Source: Streptomyces tardus
GTDB lineage: Bacteria; Actinomycetota; Actinomycetes; Streptomycetales; Streptomycetaceae
Length of the DNA: 64,000 nt
NCBI RefSeq assembly: GCF_018101125.2
Contig: NZ_JAELVF020000001.1
Coordinates: 4,350,554 to 4,414,553 of the forward strand
Direction: 5' to 3'
Both the position numbers and the translations under genes were made by a program. Each line of letters opens with the position of its first letter. Position 1 is the stretch's first letter. The notes under the pieces are model-generated. The model saw nothing but the letters and a program-made list of their open reading frames with translations, did not search any database and was not told where the DNA came from. Shown in pieces: positions 41,592-49,312 of the stretch.

Positions 41592-41754
41592 CCGCCAACC
41601 CCCTCGCCGCGTCCGTCCGCCCACTGTAGAGCGGTCGCCGGCGGCCGTGCGGTGCTCGGGGCGGTCCACCGCGCCGTGCCGTCGGCGAAATTCGGGCTTC
41701 CACCAGGCGGACATGTGGCCGCCGGCGGGCGCCGTGGACCTAGAGTCGGGCCAC

Positions 41755-42099
41755 ATGAACACCCGCAGGACGCCGGACCCCGCAGCGCAGGCCGAGCTCG
41801 TTCGTCTGCGCGAGAGCATCGACAACATCGACGCGGCGGTCGTACACATGCTCGCCGAACGCTTCAAGTGCACCCAGCAGGTGGGCAGGTTGAAGGCGCA
41901 GCACCAGCTGCCGCCCGCCGACCCGGACCGCGAATCGCGGCAGATCGCCCGGCTGCGGGAGCTGGCGGGCAACGCCAAGCTCGACCCCGCCTTCGCCGAG
42001 AAGCTGCTCAATTTCATCATCGCCGAGGTCATCCGCCACCACGAGACCATCGCGGAGGAGGGCGTACTCCCCGGCGACCGCGACGGCTTCACGCCGTAG
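41755..42099 (+). CDS. chorismate mutase (AroQ type)
   Basis: A 114-residue all-helical chorismate mutase converting chorismate to prephenate for Phe and Tyr. AroQ marks: LVRLRESIDNIDAAVVHMLAERFKCTQQVGRLKAQHQLPPADPDRE with active-site Arg and Lys positions, and LLNFIIAEVIRHHETIAEE at the end. Stand-alone, without a fused dehydratase or DAHP synthase domain. ATG at 41755, no strong ribosome site. It competes with trpE for chorismate. Confidence 0.93.
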   Translation: MNTRRTPDPAAQAELVRLRESIDNIDAAVVHMLAERFKCTQQVGRLKAQHQLPPADPDRESRQIARLRELAGNAKLDPAFAEKLLNFIIAEVIRHHETIAEEGVLPGDRDGFTP

Positions 42100-42370
42100 G
42101 GCCGGGGACGACCGTCGACGGGCAGCAACTGGCGAACGGTGGTCGACGGGCAGCGGTCGGTGACCGGCGGCCACCGGTCGCGGGCAGCGAGCGCCGTGAG
42201 GCGACCCGGGCGGCACGTGCCCGAAGAGGTCGCCCGCGGAAGGGAGTTGCTGCCCGGGCGGGCGCCGAGAGCGCGACGGGGCGGGGTCGGTCGTAGCGCG
42301 GGGCCGGGGCGGCGGCGGGCGGGCCGACCGTGTGCCGACGGCGTCGGCGTGGTGCGGCACGATGGCCCGC
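42100..42370. other. spacer between chorismate mutase gene and pepN
   Basis: 271 nt. The first half contains repeated cgacgggcagc (42117-42126 and 42145-42154 regions) and is GC-rich; no gene or clear terminator is seen. The pepN promoter should lie in the second half. Confidence 0.4.
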
Positions 42371-44893
42371 ATGGCCACTCTTACCCGAGAAGAAGCCCGG
42401 TCCCGCGCCGAGCAGTTGCGGGCGGACAGCTACACCGTCGACCTCGACCTGACCGGCGAGCAGACGTTCACGTCCGCCACCACCGTGGAGTTCACCGTGC
42501 TGCGGGGCGGCGACACCTTCGCCGAGCTGCGTCCGCACACCCTGCACGAGGCGAGTCTGGACGGCGTCCCGCTCGACCCCGCGGCGCTCTCCGACGGCCG
42601 GCTCGCGCTGCGCGGGCTCGTACCCGGCCCGCACACCCTGTACGTGCGGGCGGAGATGCCGTACTCCGGCACCGCCGAGGGCATGCATCGCTTCACCGAT
42701 CCGGCCGACGGCCGCACCTACCTCTACTCGATGTGCTTCCAGACCGAGGCGCCGGCGGTGTACGCCTGCTTCGACCAGCCCGACCTCAAGGCGACCTTCA
42801 CCGTCGGCGCCACCGTTCCGGAGGAGGAGTGGACGTTCCTGACGAACGCGGTCGCCGTCCGGGACCCCGCTGATCCGTGCCGCTGGACGAGCGCCGCCAC
42901 CCCGCCGATCAGCACCTATCTGTTCGCGGTGGCGGCCGGGCCGTACCACGGTGTGCACACCGAGCACGCCGGCGTCCCGGTCGGGCTGCATGTGCGCCGT
43001 TCGCTCGCCCCGCATCTGGACGCCGACTCGGAGGAGCTGCTGGACGTCACCCGGCGCTGCTACGACCACTACCACCAACTCTTCGACGCGCCCTACCCGT
43101 TCGACTCCTACGACCAGGTCTTCGTGCCGGAGCTCAACGCCGGCGCCATGGAGAACCCGGGCCTGGTCACCATCACCGACGACCTGGTCTTCCGCGCCGC
43201 CGCCACCGACGTCCAGCGCCAGGATCGCGCCGTCACGCTGGCGCACGAGATGGCCCACATGTGGTTCGGCGATCTCGTCACACTGCGCTGGTGGGACGAC
43301 ATCTGGCTGAACGAGTCCTTCGCCGAGTACATGGGCGAGGACGTCGTCGGCGCCGCCACCCACTGGACGCAGACCTGGCCCGACTTCGGCATCCGCCGCA
43401 AGACCTGGGGCTACGACGCCGACCAGCGGCCGAGCACCCACGCGGTGGCCCCGACGCCCGAGGAGATTCCGGACGCCGCCTCCGCCCTGCAGAACTTCGA
43501 CGGCATCTCCTACGCGAAGGGCGCCTCCGCGCTGCGCCAACTCGTCGCCTGGCTCGGCCCGCAGGAGTTCCTCGCCGGGGTCAACCACCACATCAACCGC
43601 CACCGCTTCGGCAACGCCACCCTCGCCGACTTCCTCGACTCGCTCGCGGCGCACACCGACAGGGACGTGCACGACTGGGCCGCCCACTGGCTGCGCACCA
43701 CCGGAGTCGACACCCTCACCCCGAGCCTCACCGAGGGAAACGACGGCCCGGTGCTGGCGGTGGACCACCGCGGCAGCAGGCCGCACCGGGTGCGCATCGG
43801 CCTGTACGACCTCGACGCCGCACCGTCCGGACCGCGGCTCGTACCCCGGGAGCCGCTGGAGGCGGACCTGGCGCCGGATCGTCCGCTGACCAGCGCGCTC
43901 CGCGGGCGGCGCCCCGACCTCGTACTGCTCAACGACGGCGACCTGAGCTGGGCCAAGGTCCGGTTCGACGAGGCCGGCCGCAACGCCGTGCGGCAGGCGC
44001 TCGGCACCGTGCCCGACGACCTGAGCCGAGCCGTGCTGTGGAACGCCGTGCGGGATCTGGTGCGCGATGCCGAGCTACCCGCCACCGAGTACCTGGCACT
44101 GGCGGAGGCCCATCTGCCGCAGGAGCCGAACAACTCCCTGCTGACCGCCGGGCTGGAGTTCGCGCTGCACCACGTGCTCGACCGCTATCTCACCGACGAG
44201 GAGGCGCCCGCCGGCCGGGAGCGGCTGCACCGTCTCGCTGCCCGGCTCCTCGACGAGCACACCCGCCCCGAGATCGGGCTGACCGCGTTGCGCGCCTTCG
44301 TCGCCACCGCCCAGGACGACTCGATGCTCGCGCGGTGGCTGGAGCAGCGGGGCACGCCGTTCGGCATCGACCTCGACCTCGATCTGCGCTGGCTCGTGCT
44401 GCACCGGCTGACCCTGCTCGGCGCGGCCGGAGCGGACCGTATCGCCGAGGAGGCCCGGGCCGACCCGAGCGCGACCGGCCGGGAGGCCGCCGCGCGCTGC
44501 CGTGCCGCGCTGCCCGACGCGCACACCAAGGAACGTGTCTGGCGGGAGCTGTTCGACCCGGAGGGCAGCCTCAGTCACCACGCCTTCGCGGCAGCGGTGC
44601 GCGGGTTCTGGCCGCGGGGGCAGGAGGAGCTCACCCGGCCCTACCGGGCGCGGTACTTCGCCGAGGTGGTGCCGCTCGCGAGGAAGCGCGGCGAGACCCT
44701 CGCCCGGCAGGCCGGCCGGTTCGCCTTCCCCCACTCGGCCGTCGACCCCCAGGTGCTGGTGCTCGGCGAGCAGTGCCTGCGCGACGCGGACCCGACCCCC
44801 GCGCTGAGGCGTCAGCTCGTCGACCAACTCGACGATCTGGGACGGGCGTTGAGGGTGCGTGCCGCCGCGCGACCGGGGCCCGGCGCGAGTTGA
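42371..44893 (+). CDS. pepN: aminopeptidase N (M1 family)
   Basis: An 840-residue zinc aminopeptidase that trims N-terminal residues from peptides in the cytoplasm. N-terminal TLTREEARSRAEQLRADSYTVDLDL and the substrate-binding AGAMENPGLVT come before the zinc site HEMAHMWFGD (His292, Glu293) with the third ligand in WLNESFAEYMG. The C-terminal half is the M1 helical domain (WLEQRGTPFGIDLDLDLRW, ARYFAEVVPLARKRGETLARQ). The start could be ATG 42362 or 42371; the second fits homologues. Normal length. Confidence 0.97.
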   Translation: MATLTREEARSRAEQLRADSYTVDLDLTGEQTFTSATTVEFTVLRGGDTFAELRPHTLHEASLDGVPLDPAALSDGRLALRGLVPGPHTLYVRAEMPYSGTAEGMHRFTDPADGRTYLYSMCFQTEAPAVYACFDQPDLKATFTVGATVPEEEWTFLTNAVAVRDPADPCRWTSAATPPISTYLFAVAAGPYHGVHTEHAGVPVGLHVRRSLAPHLDADSEELLDVTRRCYDHYHQLFDAPYPFDSYDQVFVPELNAGAMENPGLVTITDDLVFRAAATDVQRQDRAVTLAHEMAHMWFGDLVTLRWWDDIWLNESFAEYMGEDVVGAATHWTQTWPDFGIRRKTWGYDADQRPSTHAVAPTPEEIPDAASALQNFDGISYAKGASALRQLVAWLGPQEFLAGVNHHINRHRFGNATLADFLDSLAAHTDRDVHDWAAHWLRTTGVDTLTPSLTEGNDGPVLAVDHRGSRPHRVRIGLYDLDAAPSGPRLVPREPLEADLAPDRPLTSALRGRRPDLVLLNDGDLSWAKVRFDEAGRNAVRQALGTVPDDLSRAVLWNAVRDLVRDAELPATEYLALAEAHLPQEPNNSLLTAGLEFALHHVLDRYLTDEEAPAGRERLHRLAARLLDEHTRPEIGLTALRAFVATAQDDSMLARWLEQRGTPFGIDLDLDLRWLVLHRLTLLGAAGADRIAEEARADPSATGREAAARCRAALPDAHTKERVWRELFDPEGSLSHHAFAAAVRGFWPRGQEELTRPYRARYFAEVVPLARKRGETLARQAGRFAFPHSAVDPQVLVLGEQCLRDADPTPALRRQLVDQLDDLGRALRVRAAARPGPGAS

Positions 44894-44921
44894 CCGCTTC
44901 CCGCCCGTATACCGTGGTCCG

Positions 44922-44949
44922 CCCGCGCGCGGCTGCCCGTACGCGCGGG
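44922..44949 (+). terminator. hairpin after pepN
   Basis: CCCGCGCG and CGCGCGGG pair around a 12-nt loop, 29 nt after the pepN stop. Probable terminator. Confidence 0.55.
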
Positions 44950-45126
44950 TCCGCCCGTACGTCCGATCCGGGGCTGTGCGGGCGGGCGCGGCGGGCGACG
45001 TGCATCCGGCCGGGTCGGCAACTCGGCCGGCCCGGGGGCGAGTTGGCGACGAGACTTCAGCTCTCCGACGTCGGGGCCACTTCTGCCGATAGCCGTGTAC
45101 CAGCCGGTAAGTCATAGGGTCCAGCC

Positions 45127-46569
45127 ATGCGCGGAGCAAAGATCGTCTGCACCCTGGGTCCGGCCACCGATTCCTATGAGCAGATCAGGCTGCTGGTCGA
45201 GGCGGGCCTCGATGTTGCCAGGTTCAACCTGGCGCACGGCACCCTGGCCGACCACCACACCAGGTACCGGCATCTGCGTGCCGCCGCGGCCGAGGTGGGG
45301 CGCACCGTGGGCACGCTCGCCGATCTCCAGGGGCCGAGGATCAGGCTCACCACCTTCGACTCCGGGCCCGTACTCCTGGACGCGGACGACGAGTTCACCA
45401 TCACCACCGAGGAGACCAGGGGCGACCACACGCACTGCGGCACCACGCACCACACCCTGCACGAGGACGTCTCGGCCGGGGACCGCGTCCTGGTCGACGG
45501 CGGCCGGGTGGTGCTGGACGTCACGGCGGTGGAGGGCCCCCGGATCAGGACCCGGGTGGTCACCGGCGGCATCGTTTCCGACCACAAGCCGCTGAACCTG
45601 CCGGGAGTTGCGCTCAGCGTCCCCGCCATGACCAAGAAGGACGCCGACGATCTTCGTTGGGCGCTGGGTGCCGGGTTCGACCTCGTCGCGATGCCGCATG
45701 TGCGCCGCGCGCAGGACGTCCGCGCGGTGCACACGGTGATGGACGAGGCCGGTGTCCGCCGTCCGGTCCTGGCGAAGATCGAGAAGCCGGAAGCCGTGCA
45801 GAATCTGGAGGAGGTGCTCGCCGCCTTCGACGGACTGCTGATCGCGCGCGGCGACCTCGGCGTCGAGATGCCGCTGGAGGCGGTGCCGGCGGTGCAGAAG
45901 CGGCTGGTGGCGCTGGCGCGCCGGAACGCCAAACCGGTCATCGTGGCGACCCAGATGCTGGAGTCCATGGTCGACAACTCGCGTCCGACGCGTGCGGAGG
46001 CGTCCGACGTCGCCAACGCGGTGATGGACGGCAGCGACGCGGTGATGCTCTCGGCGGAGACGAGCATCGGCAAGTATCCGGCCGAGGCGGTGGCGACGAT
46101 GAGTCGTATCGTCGCGGCCACCGAGGCGGACCAACTCGCCCACGGTCTGGCCCCGTTGACGGCGGAGAGCAAGCCCCGTACACACGGCGGTGCGGTGGCC
46201 CGCGCCGCGGCGGAGATCGGGGACTTCCTCGGGGCGCGCTGCCTGGTCGCCTTCACCAAGAGCGGCGACACCGCGCAACGGCTGGCCCGTTACCGTTCGC
46301 CGATCCCCGTGCTCGCCTTCACCCCGGACCCGGCCACGCACGGGCAGCTCTGTCTGACCTGGGGTGTCGAGGCCTTCCTCGGTCCCGAGGTGGCCACCAC
46401 GGACGAGATGGTGCAGCAGGTGGACGAGCAGCTGCTGCGCATCGGGCGGTGTGAGGCAGGCGACACCATCGTCATCACGGCCGGCTCGCCTCCCGGGGTG
46501 TCCGGTACGACGAACCTGGTGCGGGTGCACCATCTGGGCGAGCCGCACTCCGCGGGCGAGGCCGACTGA
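45127..46569 (+). CDS. pyk: pyruvate kinase
   Basis: A 480-residue glycolytic enzyme turning phosphoenolpyruvate and ADP into pyruvate and ATP. Marks: GAKIVCTLGPATDSYEQIRLLVEAGLDVARFNLAHG at the N-terminus, LADLQGPRIRL, the active-site Lys motif VLAKIEKPEAVQNLEEVLAAFDGLLIARGDLGVEMPLE, IVATQMLESM, RAEASDVANAVMDGSDAVMLSAETSIGKYP and the C-terminal effector domain. FNLAHG replaces the more common NFSHG/NLSHG. ATG 45127. Streptomyces usually have two pyk genes. Confidence 0.97.
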   Translation: MRGAKIVCTLGPATDSYEQIRLLVEAGLDVARFNLAHGTLADHHTRYRHLRAAAAEVGRTVGTLADLQGPRIRLTTFDSGPVLLDADDEFTITTEETRGDHTHCGTTHHTLHEDVSAGDRVLVDGGRVVLDVTAVEGPRIRTRVVTGGIVSDHKPLNLPGVALSVPAMTKKDADDLRWALGAGFDLVAMPHVRRAQDVRAVHTVMDEAGVRRPVLAKIEKPEAVQNLEEVLAAFDGLLIARGDLGVEMPLEAVPAVQKRLVALARRNAKPVIVATQMLESMVDNSRPTRAEASDVANAVMDGSDAVMLSAETSIGKYPAEAVATMSRIVAATEADQLAHGLAPLTAESKPRTHGGAVARAAAEIGDFLGARCLVAFTKSGDTAQRLARYRSPIPVLAFTPDPATHGQLCLTWGVEAFLGPEVATTDEMVQQVDEQLLRIGRCEAGDTIVITAGSPPGVSGTTNLVRVHHLGEPHSAGEAD

Positions 46570-46583
46570 GCTCGGGGATCCTT

Positions 46584-46606
46584 CGGCCGGGTCAACTCCC
46601 CGGCCG
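46584..46606 (+). terminator. hairpin after pyk
   Basis: CGGCCGGG-tcaactc-CCCGGCCG, 14 nt after the pyk stop. Probable terminator. Confidence 0.6.
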
Positions 46607-46753
46607 CGCACAGGAGTTGGCCGGACAGCGGTGGTGGATGGCGCACTGGGGCGCGGGTGGGAAGGCAGGGCGGCCACAGCCGACGTACGGCCCGTCCGCG
46701 GAAGGGACGAAGATCAAGCGTCGTCGGTTTTTGCCTTCGGAATGAAGGAAAAG

Positions 46754-46826
46754 TACCCCGGGTGGGATTCGAACCCACGCTGGATGGTGTTTGAGACCAT
46801 TGCCTCTACCGCTGGGCTACCGGGGC
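46754..46826 (-). tRNA. tRNA with anticodon CAA (Leu codon UUG), class I shape
   Basis: A 73-nt tRNA fold: 7-bp acceptor stem GCCCCGG with CCGGGGT (terminal G1-U72), D arm with AGCGGTAGA loop, anticodon stem ATGGT/ACCAT with 7-nt loop CTCAAAC, variable loop of only 5 nt (CCAGC) and T arm GTGGG-TTCGAAT-CCCAC. The discriminator base is A73 and no CCA is encoded (CTTTTC follows). The anticodon CAA reads UUG, so automatic tools call it tRNA-Leu. Canonical tRNA-Leu, however, is class II with a long variable arm, so its charging identity is questionable. It lies between pyk and pdtaR on the opposite strand. Confidence 0.85.
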
Positions 46827-46927
46827 TTCCTTGGAAAGCAAGGCTAACAGCTACCCGCCGTGACTCAAACCTACATCAGCTAGGTAGGCTCGTGGAGCAC
46901 TGATCTGCCCGAGAGCGAGGAACCACC

Positions 46928-47590
46928 GTGAGCGCCGCTGACGCCCCCGAGCCCCATGTGCCGGCCGACACCGACCAGGGTGCCGAGGCGCACGTTCCGC
47001 CGCAGACCACGCGGGTGGTCATCGCCGAGGACGAGGCCCTGATCCGACTCGATCTCAAGGAGATGCTGGAGGAGGAGGGGTACACGGTTGTCGGTGAGGC
47101 CGGTGACGGCGAGCGGGCCGTCGAGCTGGCCCGCGAGCACCGCCCGGATCTGGTCATCCTCGATGTGAAAATGCCCGTTCTCGACGGCATCTCGGCCGCA
47201 GAGCGGATCGCCGAGGAGTCCATCGCGCCTGTCCTGATGCTCACCGCCTTCTCCCAGCGCGAGTTGGTGGAGCGCGCTCGCGACGCCGGCGCGATGGCGT
47301 ACCTGGTCAAGCCGTTCAGCAAGACCGACGTGGTGCCCGCGATCGAGATGGCTGTCTCGCGCTTCACCGAGCTGCGTGCGTTGGAACAGGAGGTCTCCGA
47401 CCTCTCCCAGCGGCTGGAGACCCGCAAGCTCGTCGACCGTGCCAAGTCGGTGCTCCAGACCCAGTACGGGCTGAGCGAGCCGGCCGCGTTCCGCTGGATC
47501 CAGAAGACCTCCATGGATCGCCGGCTGTCGATGAGCCAGGTCGCCGAGGCCGTCATCGAGGACGGCGAGGAGCGCCGCAAGCAGAGCTAG
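46928..47590 (+). CDS. pdtaR: ANTAR-domain response regulator
   Basis: A 220-residue two-component regulator that binds RNA rather than DNA. After a 25-residue Pro/Ala leader comes the receiver domain: acidic pocket VIAEDEALIRLD, phosphoacceptor Asp79 in VILDVKMPVLDG, Thr in LMLTAFSQ and Lys in YLVKPFSK. The ANTAR domain (about 150-215) has ELRALEQEVSDLSQRLETRKLVDRAKSVLQTQYGLSEPAAFRWIQKTSMDRRLSMSQVAEAVIE with the conserved Ala and Lys/Arg positions. In M. tuberculosis PdtaR pairs with the PdtaS kinase; no kinase is present here. GTG start at 46928. Confidence 0.95.
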   Translation: MSAADAPEPHVPADTDQGAEAHVPPQTTRVVIAEDEALIRLDLKEMLEEEGYTVVGEAGDGERAVELAREHRPDLVILDVKMPVLDGISAAERIAEESIAPVLMLTAFSQRELVERARDAGAMAYLVKPFSKTDVVPAIEMAVSRFTELRALEQEVSDLSQRLETRKLVDRAKSVLQTQYGLSEPAAFRWIQKTSMDRRLSMSQVAEAVIEDGEERRKQS

Positions 47591-47828
47591 CCGCAGGGTT
47601 CTGCCTGCGCGCCTGCGCGCCTGCGCGCCTGCCCGCAAGGGGTCGCGAATTCGGGTCTGTTGCGGACTGTGTGCGCGTCCGGCCGGGGTCGCTGTGCGAC
47701 ACCGCCGGGTCGACGGTGGTGGCCCGCTGTGGATTGCGCGGTTTGTCGCGCTCTGTCGCCGGACACAATCGATCATGTGTTTCGTTCGGTCAGCGGTAAG
47801 GACCGTCCTGTTTCCGGCACATGGCACA
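47591..47828. other. spacer after pdtaR
   Basis: Part of a 387-nt gene-free spacer. It begins with the tandem octamer at 47603-47632; the rest (47633-47828) shows no gene. The livJ promoter is probably in the distal part. Confidence 0.4.
47603..47632 (+). repeat. 8-nt tandem repeat after pdtaR
   Basis: GCCTGCGC repeated three times (47603-47626) plus a partial fourth copy, 13 nt after the pdtaR stop. Confidence 0.85.
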
Positions 47829-47855
47829 GGTCACAGGGGGATCACATCTGTGACC
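47829..47855. promoter_or_regulatory. inverted repeat upstream of livJ
   Basis: GGTCACAG (47829-47836) and CTGTGACC (47848-47855) are perfect complements with 11 nt between. Inside is a second overlapping palindrome, TCACA-tc-TGTGA (47842-47853), so three related half-sites are present. It lies 120 nt before the livJ start. A dimeric repressor or activator site is likely; the regulator is not identifiable. Confidence 0.55.
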
Positions 47856-47977
47856 GTTCCCTAGGTGAGCTGTGTTCCAGGACATAGATTCCCACCCAGC
47901 CGTACGGACGTGCGGCTCTGCGACGCCGATTCTGCGGCGTTCGTCCACGTTCTGGGCTGGATCCAGGGGGTTCCACA

Positions 47978-49126
47978 GTGCTCAACAAGAGATTCATGAA
48001 GATAGCTGCACCGTTGGCAGTGGGGGCTCTGGTACTGACCGGCTGCGGCAATGACAGCGGTTCTGCCGACGGCACTTACAAGATCGCCTTCCAGGGGCCC
48101 CTCTCCGGTGAGAACGTCCAGCTGGGCGTCAACATGGAGAACGGCATCAAGCTCGCCATCGACGAGGCGAACGCTTCCGGCGACTACGAGTTCAAGCTCG
48201 AGTACTTCGCCGCGGACGACATGGGCCTGCCGGACAAGGCGACCTCCGCCGCCCAGGCAGCGCTCTCCGAGGAAGTCCTCGCCGTCGTCGGCCCGGCCTT
48301 CTCCGGTCCCGCCGACACCGCCGCCGAGTACTACGCGGACGAGGGAGTCCCGGCGGTCTCCTCTTCCGCCACCCGTGCGGACCTGACGACGAAGGGCTAC
48401 GGCTCCTTCCTGCGCGCCGTCCCCAACGACTCCGCCCAGGGCGCCGGAATGGCGAAGTATCTCGCCTCCGAGGGCGCCAAGAGCGTCGTCGTCGTCGACG
48501 ACAAGACCGACTACGGTGTCGGCCTCGCCGACGTCGCGATCGCCGAGCTGAAGAAGGCCGGCGTCAAGGCCCAGCGCCAGTCCACCCCGCAGAAGACGCC
48601 GGACTACAGTGCCGCCGCCAAGCGCGTGGCGAACACCAAGGCCGACGCCATGATCTACGCGGGTTACTACGAGGACGCGGGCCCGTTCGCCAAGAAGCTC
48701 GACGAGGCCGGCTTCGACGGCATCAAGATGTCGGGCGACGGCACCAACGACGCCCAGTTCATCAAGCTGGCCGGCGGATCGGCGGACGGCTGGAAGCTGA
48801 CGTGCCCCTGCACCGACCCGAACGAGGAGGACGCCACCAAGGCGTTCGCCGAGAAGTACGAGAAGGAATTCAAGCGCGCCCCGGGTACCTACTCGGCCGA
48901 GTCCTACGACGTCACCAAGATGATCATCTCGGAGATGGCCGAACTCGACGAGATCAACTCGGACACGCTGCTCAAGGCTCTGAAGAAGACCAAGTACAAG
49001 GGTCTCACCAAGGAGTTCTCCTTCGACGACAAGGGTGAGTTCCGGAACCAGACCGTCTACATGTACGAGGTCAACGGCAAGAAGATCGAGTACGAGGGCA
49101 GCATCGACGATCTGACCAAGGGCTGA
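47978..49126 (+). CDS. livJ: branched-chain amino acid ABC transporter, substrate-binding lipoprotein
   Basis: A 382-residue periplasmic-binding-protein-like lipoprotein. Signal ends in ALVLTGC with lipidated Cys23. The Leu/Ile/Val-binding fold shows in YKIAFQGPLSGENVQLGVNMENGIKLAIDEANASG, VGPAFSGPADTAAEYYADEGVPAVSSSATRADLT, AVVVVDDKTDYG-type strand and PGTYSAESYDVTKMII. GTG 47978 follows CAGGGGG; an internal ATG six codons later is possible. First gene of livJHMGF; a 186-nt spacer with hairpins separates it from livH. Confidence 0.95.
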   Translation: MLNKRFMKIAAPLAVGALVLTGCGNDSGSADGTYKIAFQGPLSGENVQLGVNMENGIKLAIDEANASGDYEFKLEYFAADDMGLPDKATSAAQAALSEEVLAVVGPAFSGPADTAAEYYADEGVPAVSSSATRADLTTKGYGSFLRAVPNDSAQGAGMAKYLASEGAKSVVVVDDKTDYGVGLADVAIAELKKAGVKAQRQSTPQKTPDYSAAAKRVANTKADAMIYAGYYEDAGPFAKKLDEAGFDGIKMSGDGTNDAQFIKLAGGSADGWKLTCPCTDPNEEDATKAFAEKYEKEFKRAPGTYSAESYDVTKMIISEMAELDEINSDTLLKALKKTKYKGLTKEFSFDDKGEFRNQTVYMYEVNGKKIEYEGSIDDLTKG

Positions 49127-49147
49127 CCCAGGGCTCTGCCCACATGA

Positions 49148-49177
49148 CCGGCGCGGCGCAGCGACGCGCCGCGCCGG
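49148..49177 (+). promoter_or_regulatory. 12-bp hairpin with hexaloop AGCGAC in livJ-livH spacer
   Basis: Perfect stem CCGGCGCGGCGC/GCGCCGCGCCGG closing the hexaloop AGCGAC, 21 nt after livJ. The loop has A at position 1 and G at position 4, the rule described for ANTAR-binding hairpins. It may instead be a plain partial terminator or a 3'-end stabiliser that makes livJ mRNA more abundant than the rest. Confidence 0.6.
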
Positions 49178-49249
49178 TTCCGTGTCTCCGCTCCGGATCT
49201 CGCTGTCCCCTCCCGCGACCATCCCGGCTCCGGTCCGCACGCTTCCCCC

Positions 49250-49290
49250 AGGTCGCAAGCCGCGCACCAACGCGGGCCCGCGACCTTCTT
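49250..49290 (+). terminator. attenuator-like compound hairpin before livH
   Basis: Outer stem AGGTCGC/GCGACCT (49250-49256 and 49280-49286) enclosing an inner stem CCGCG-caccaa-CGCGG, followed directly by the T-rich tctttt. This is one of the few hairpins in the window with a U-tract, and it sits 23 nt before the livH start, so it could terminate or attenuate transcription into livHMGF. Confidence 0.55.
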
Positions 49291-49312
49291 TTCCCACAAG
49301 GAAGTCAGTTCG

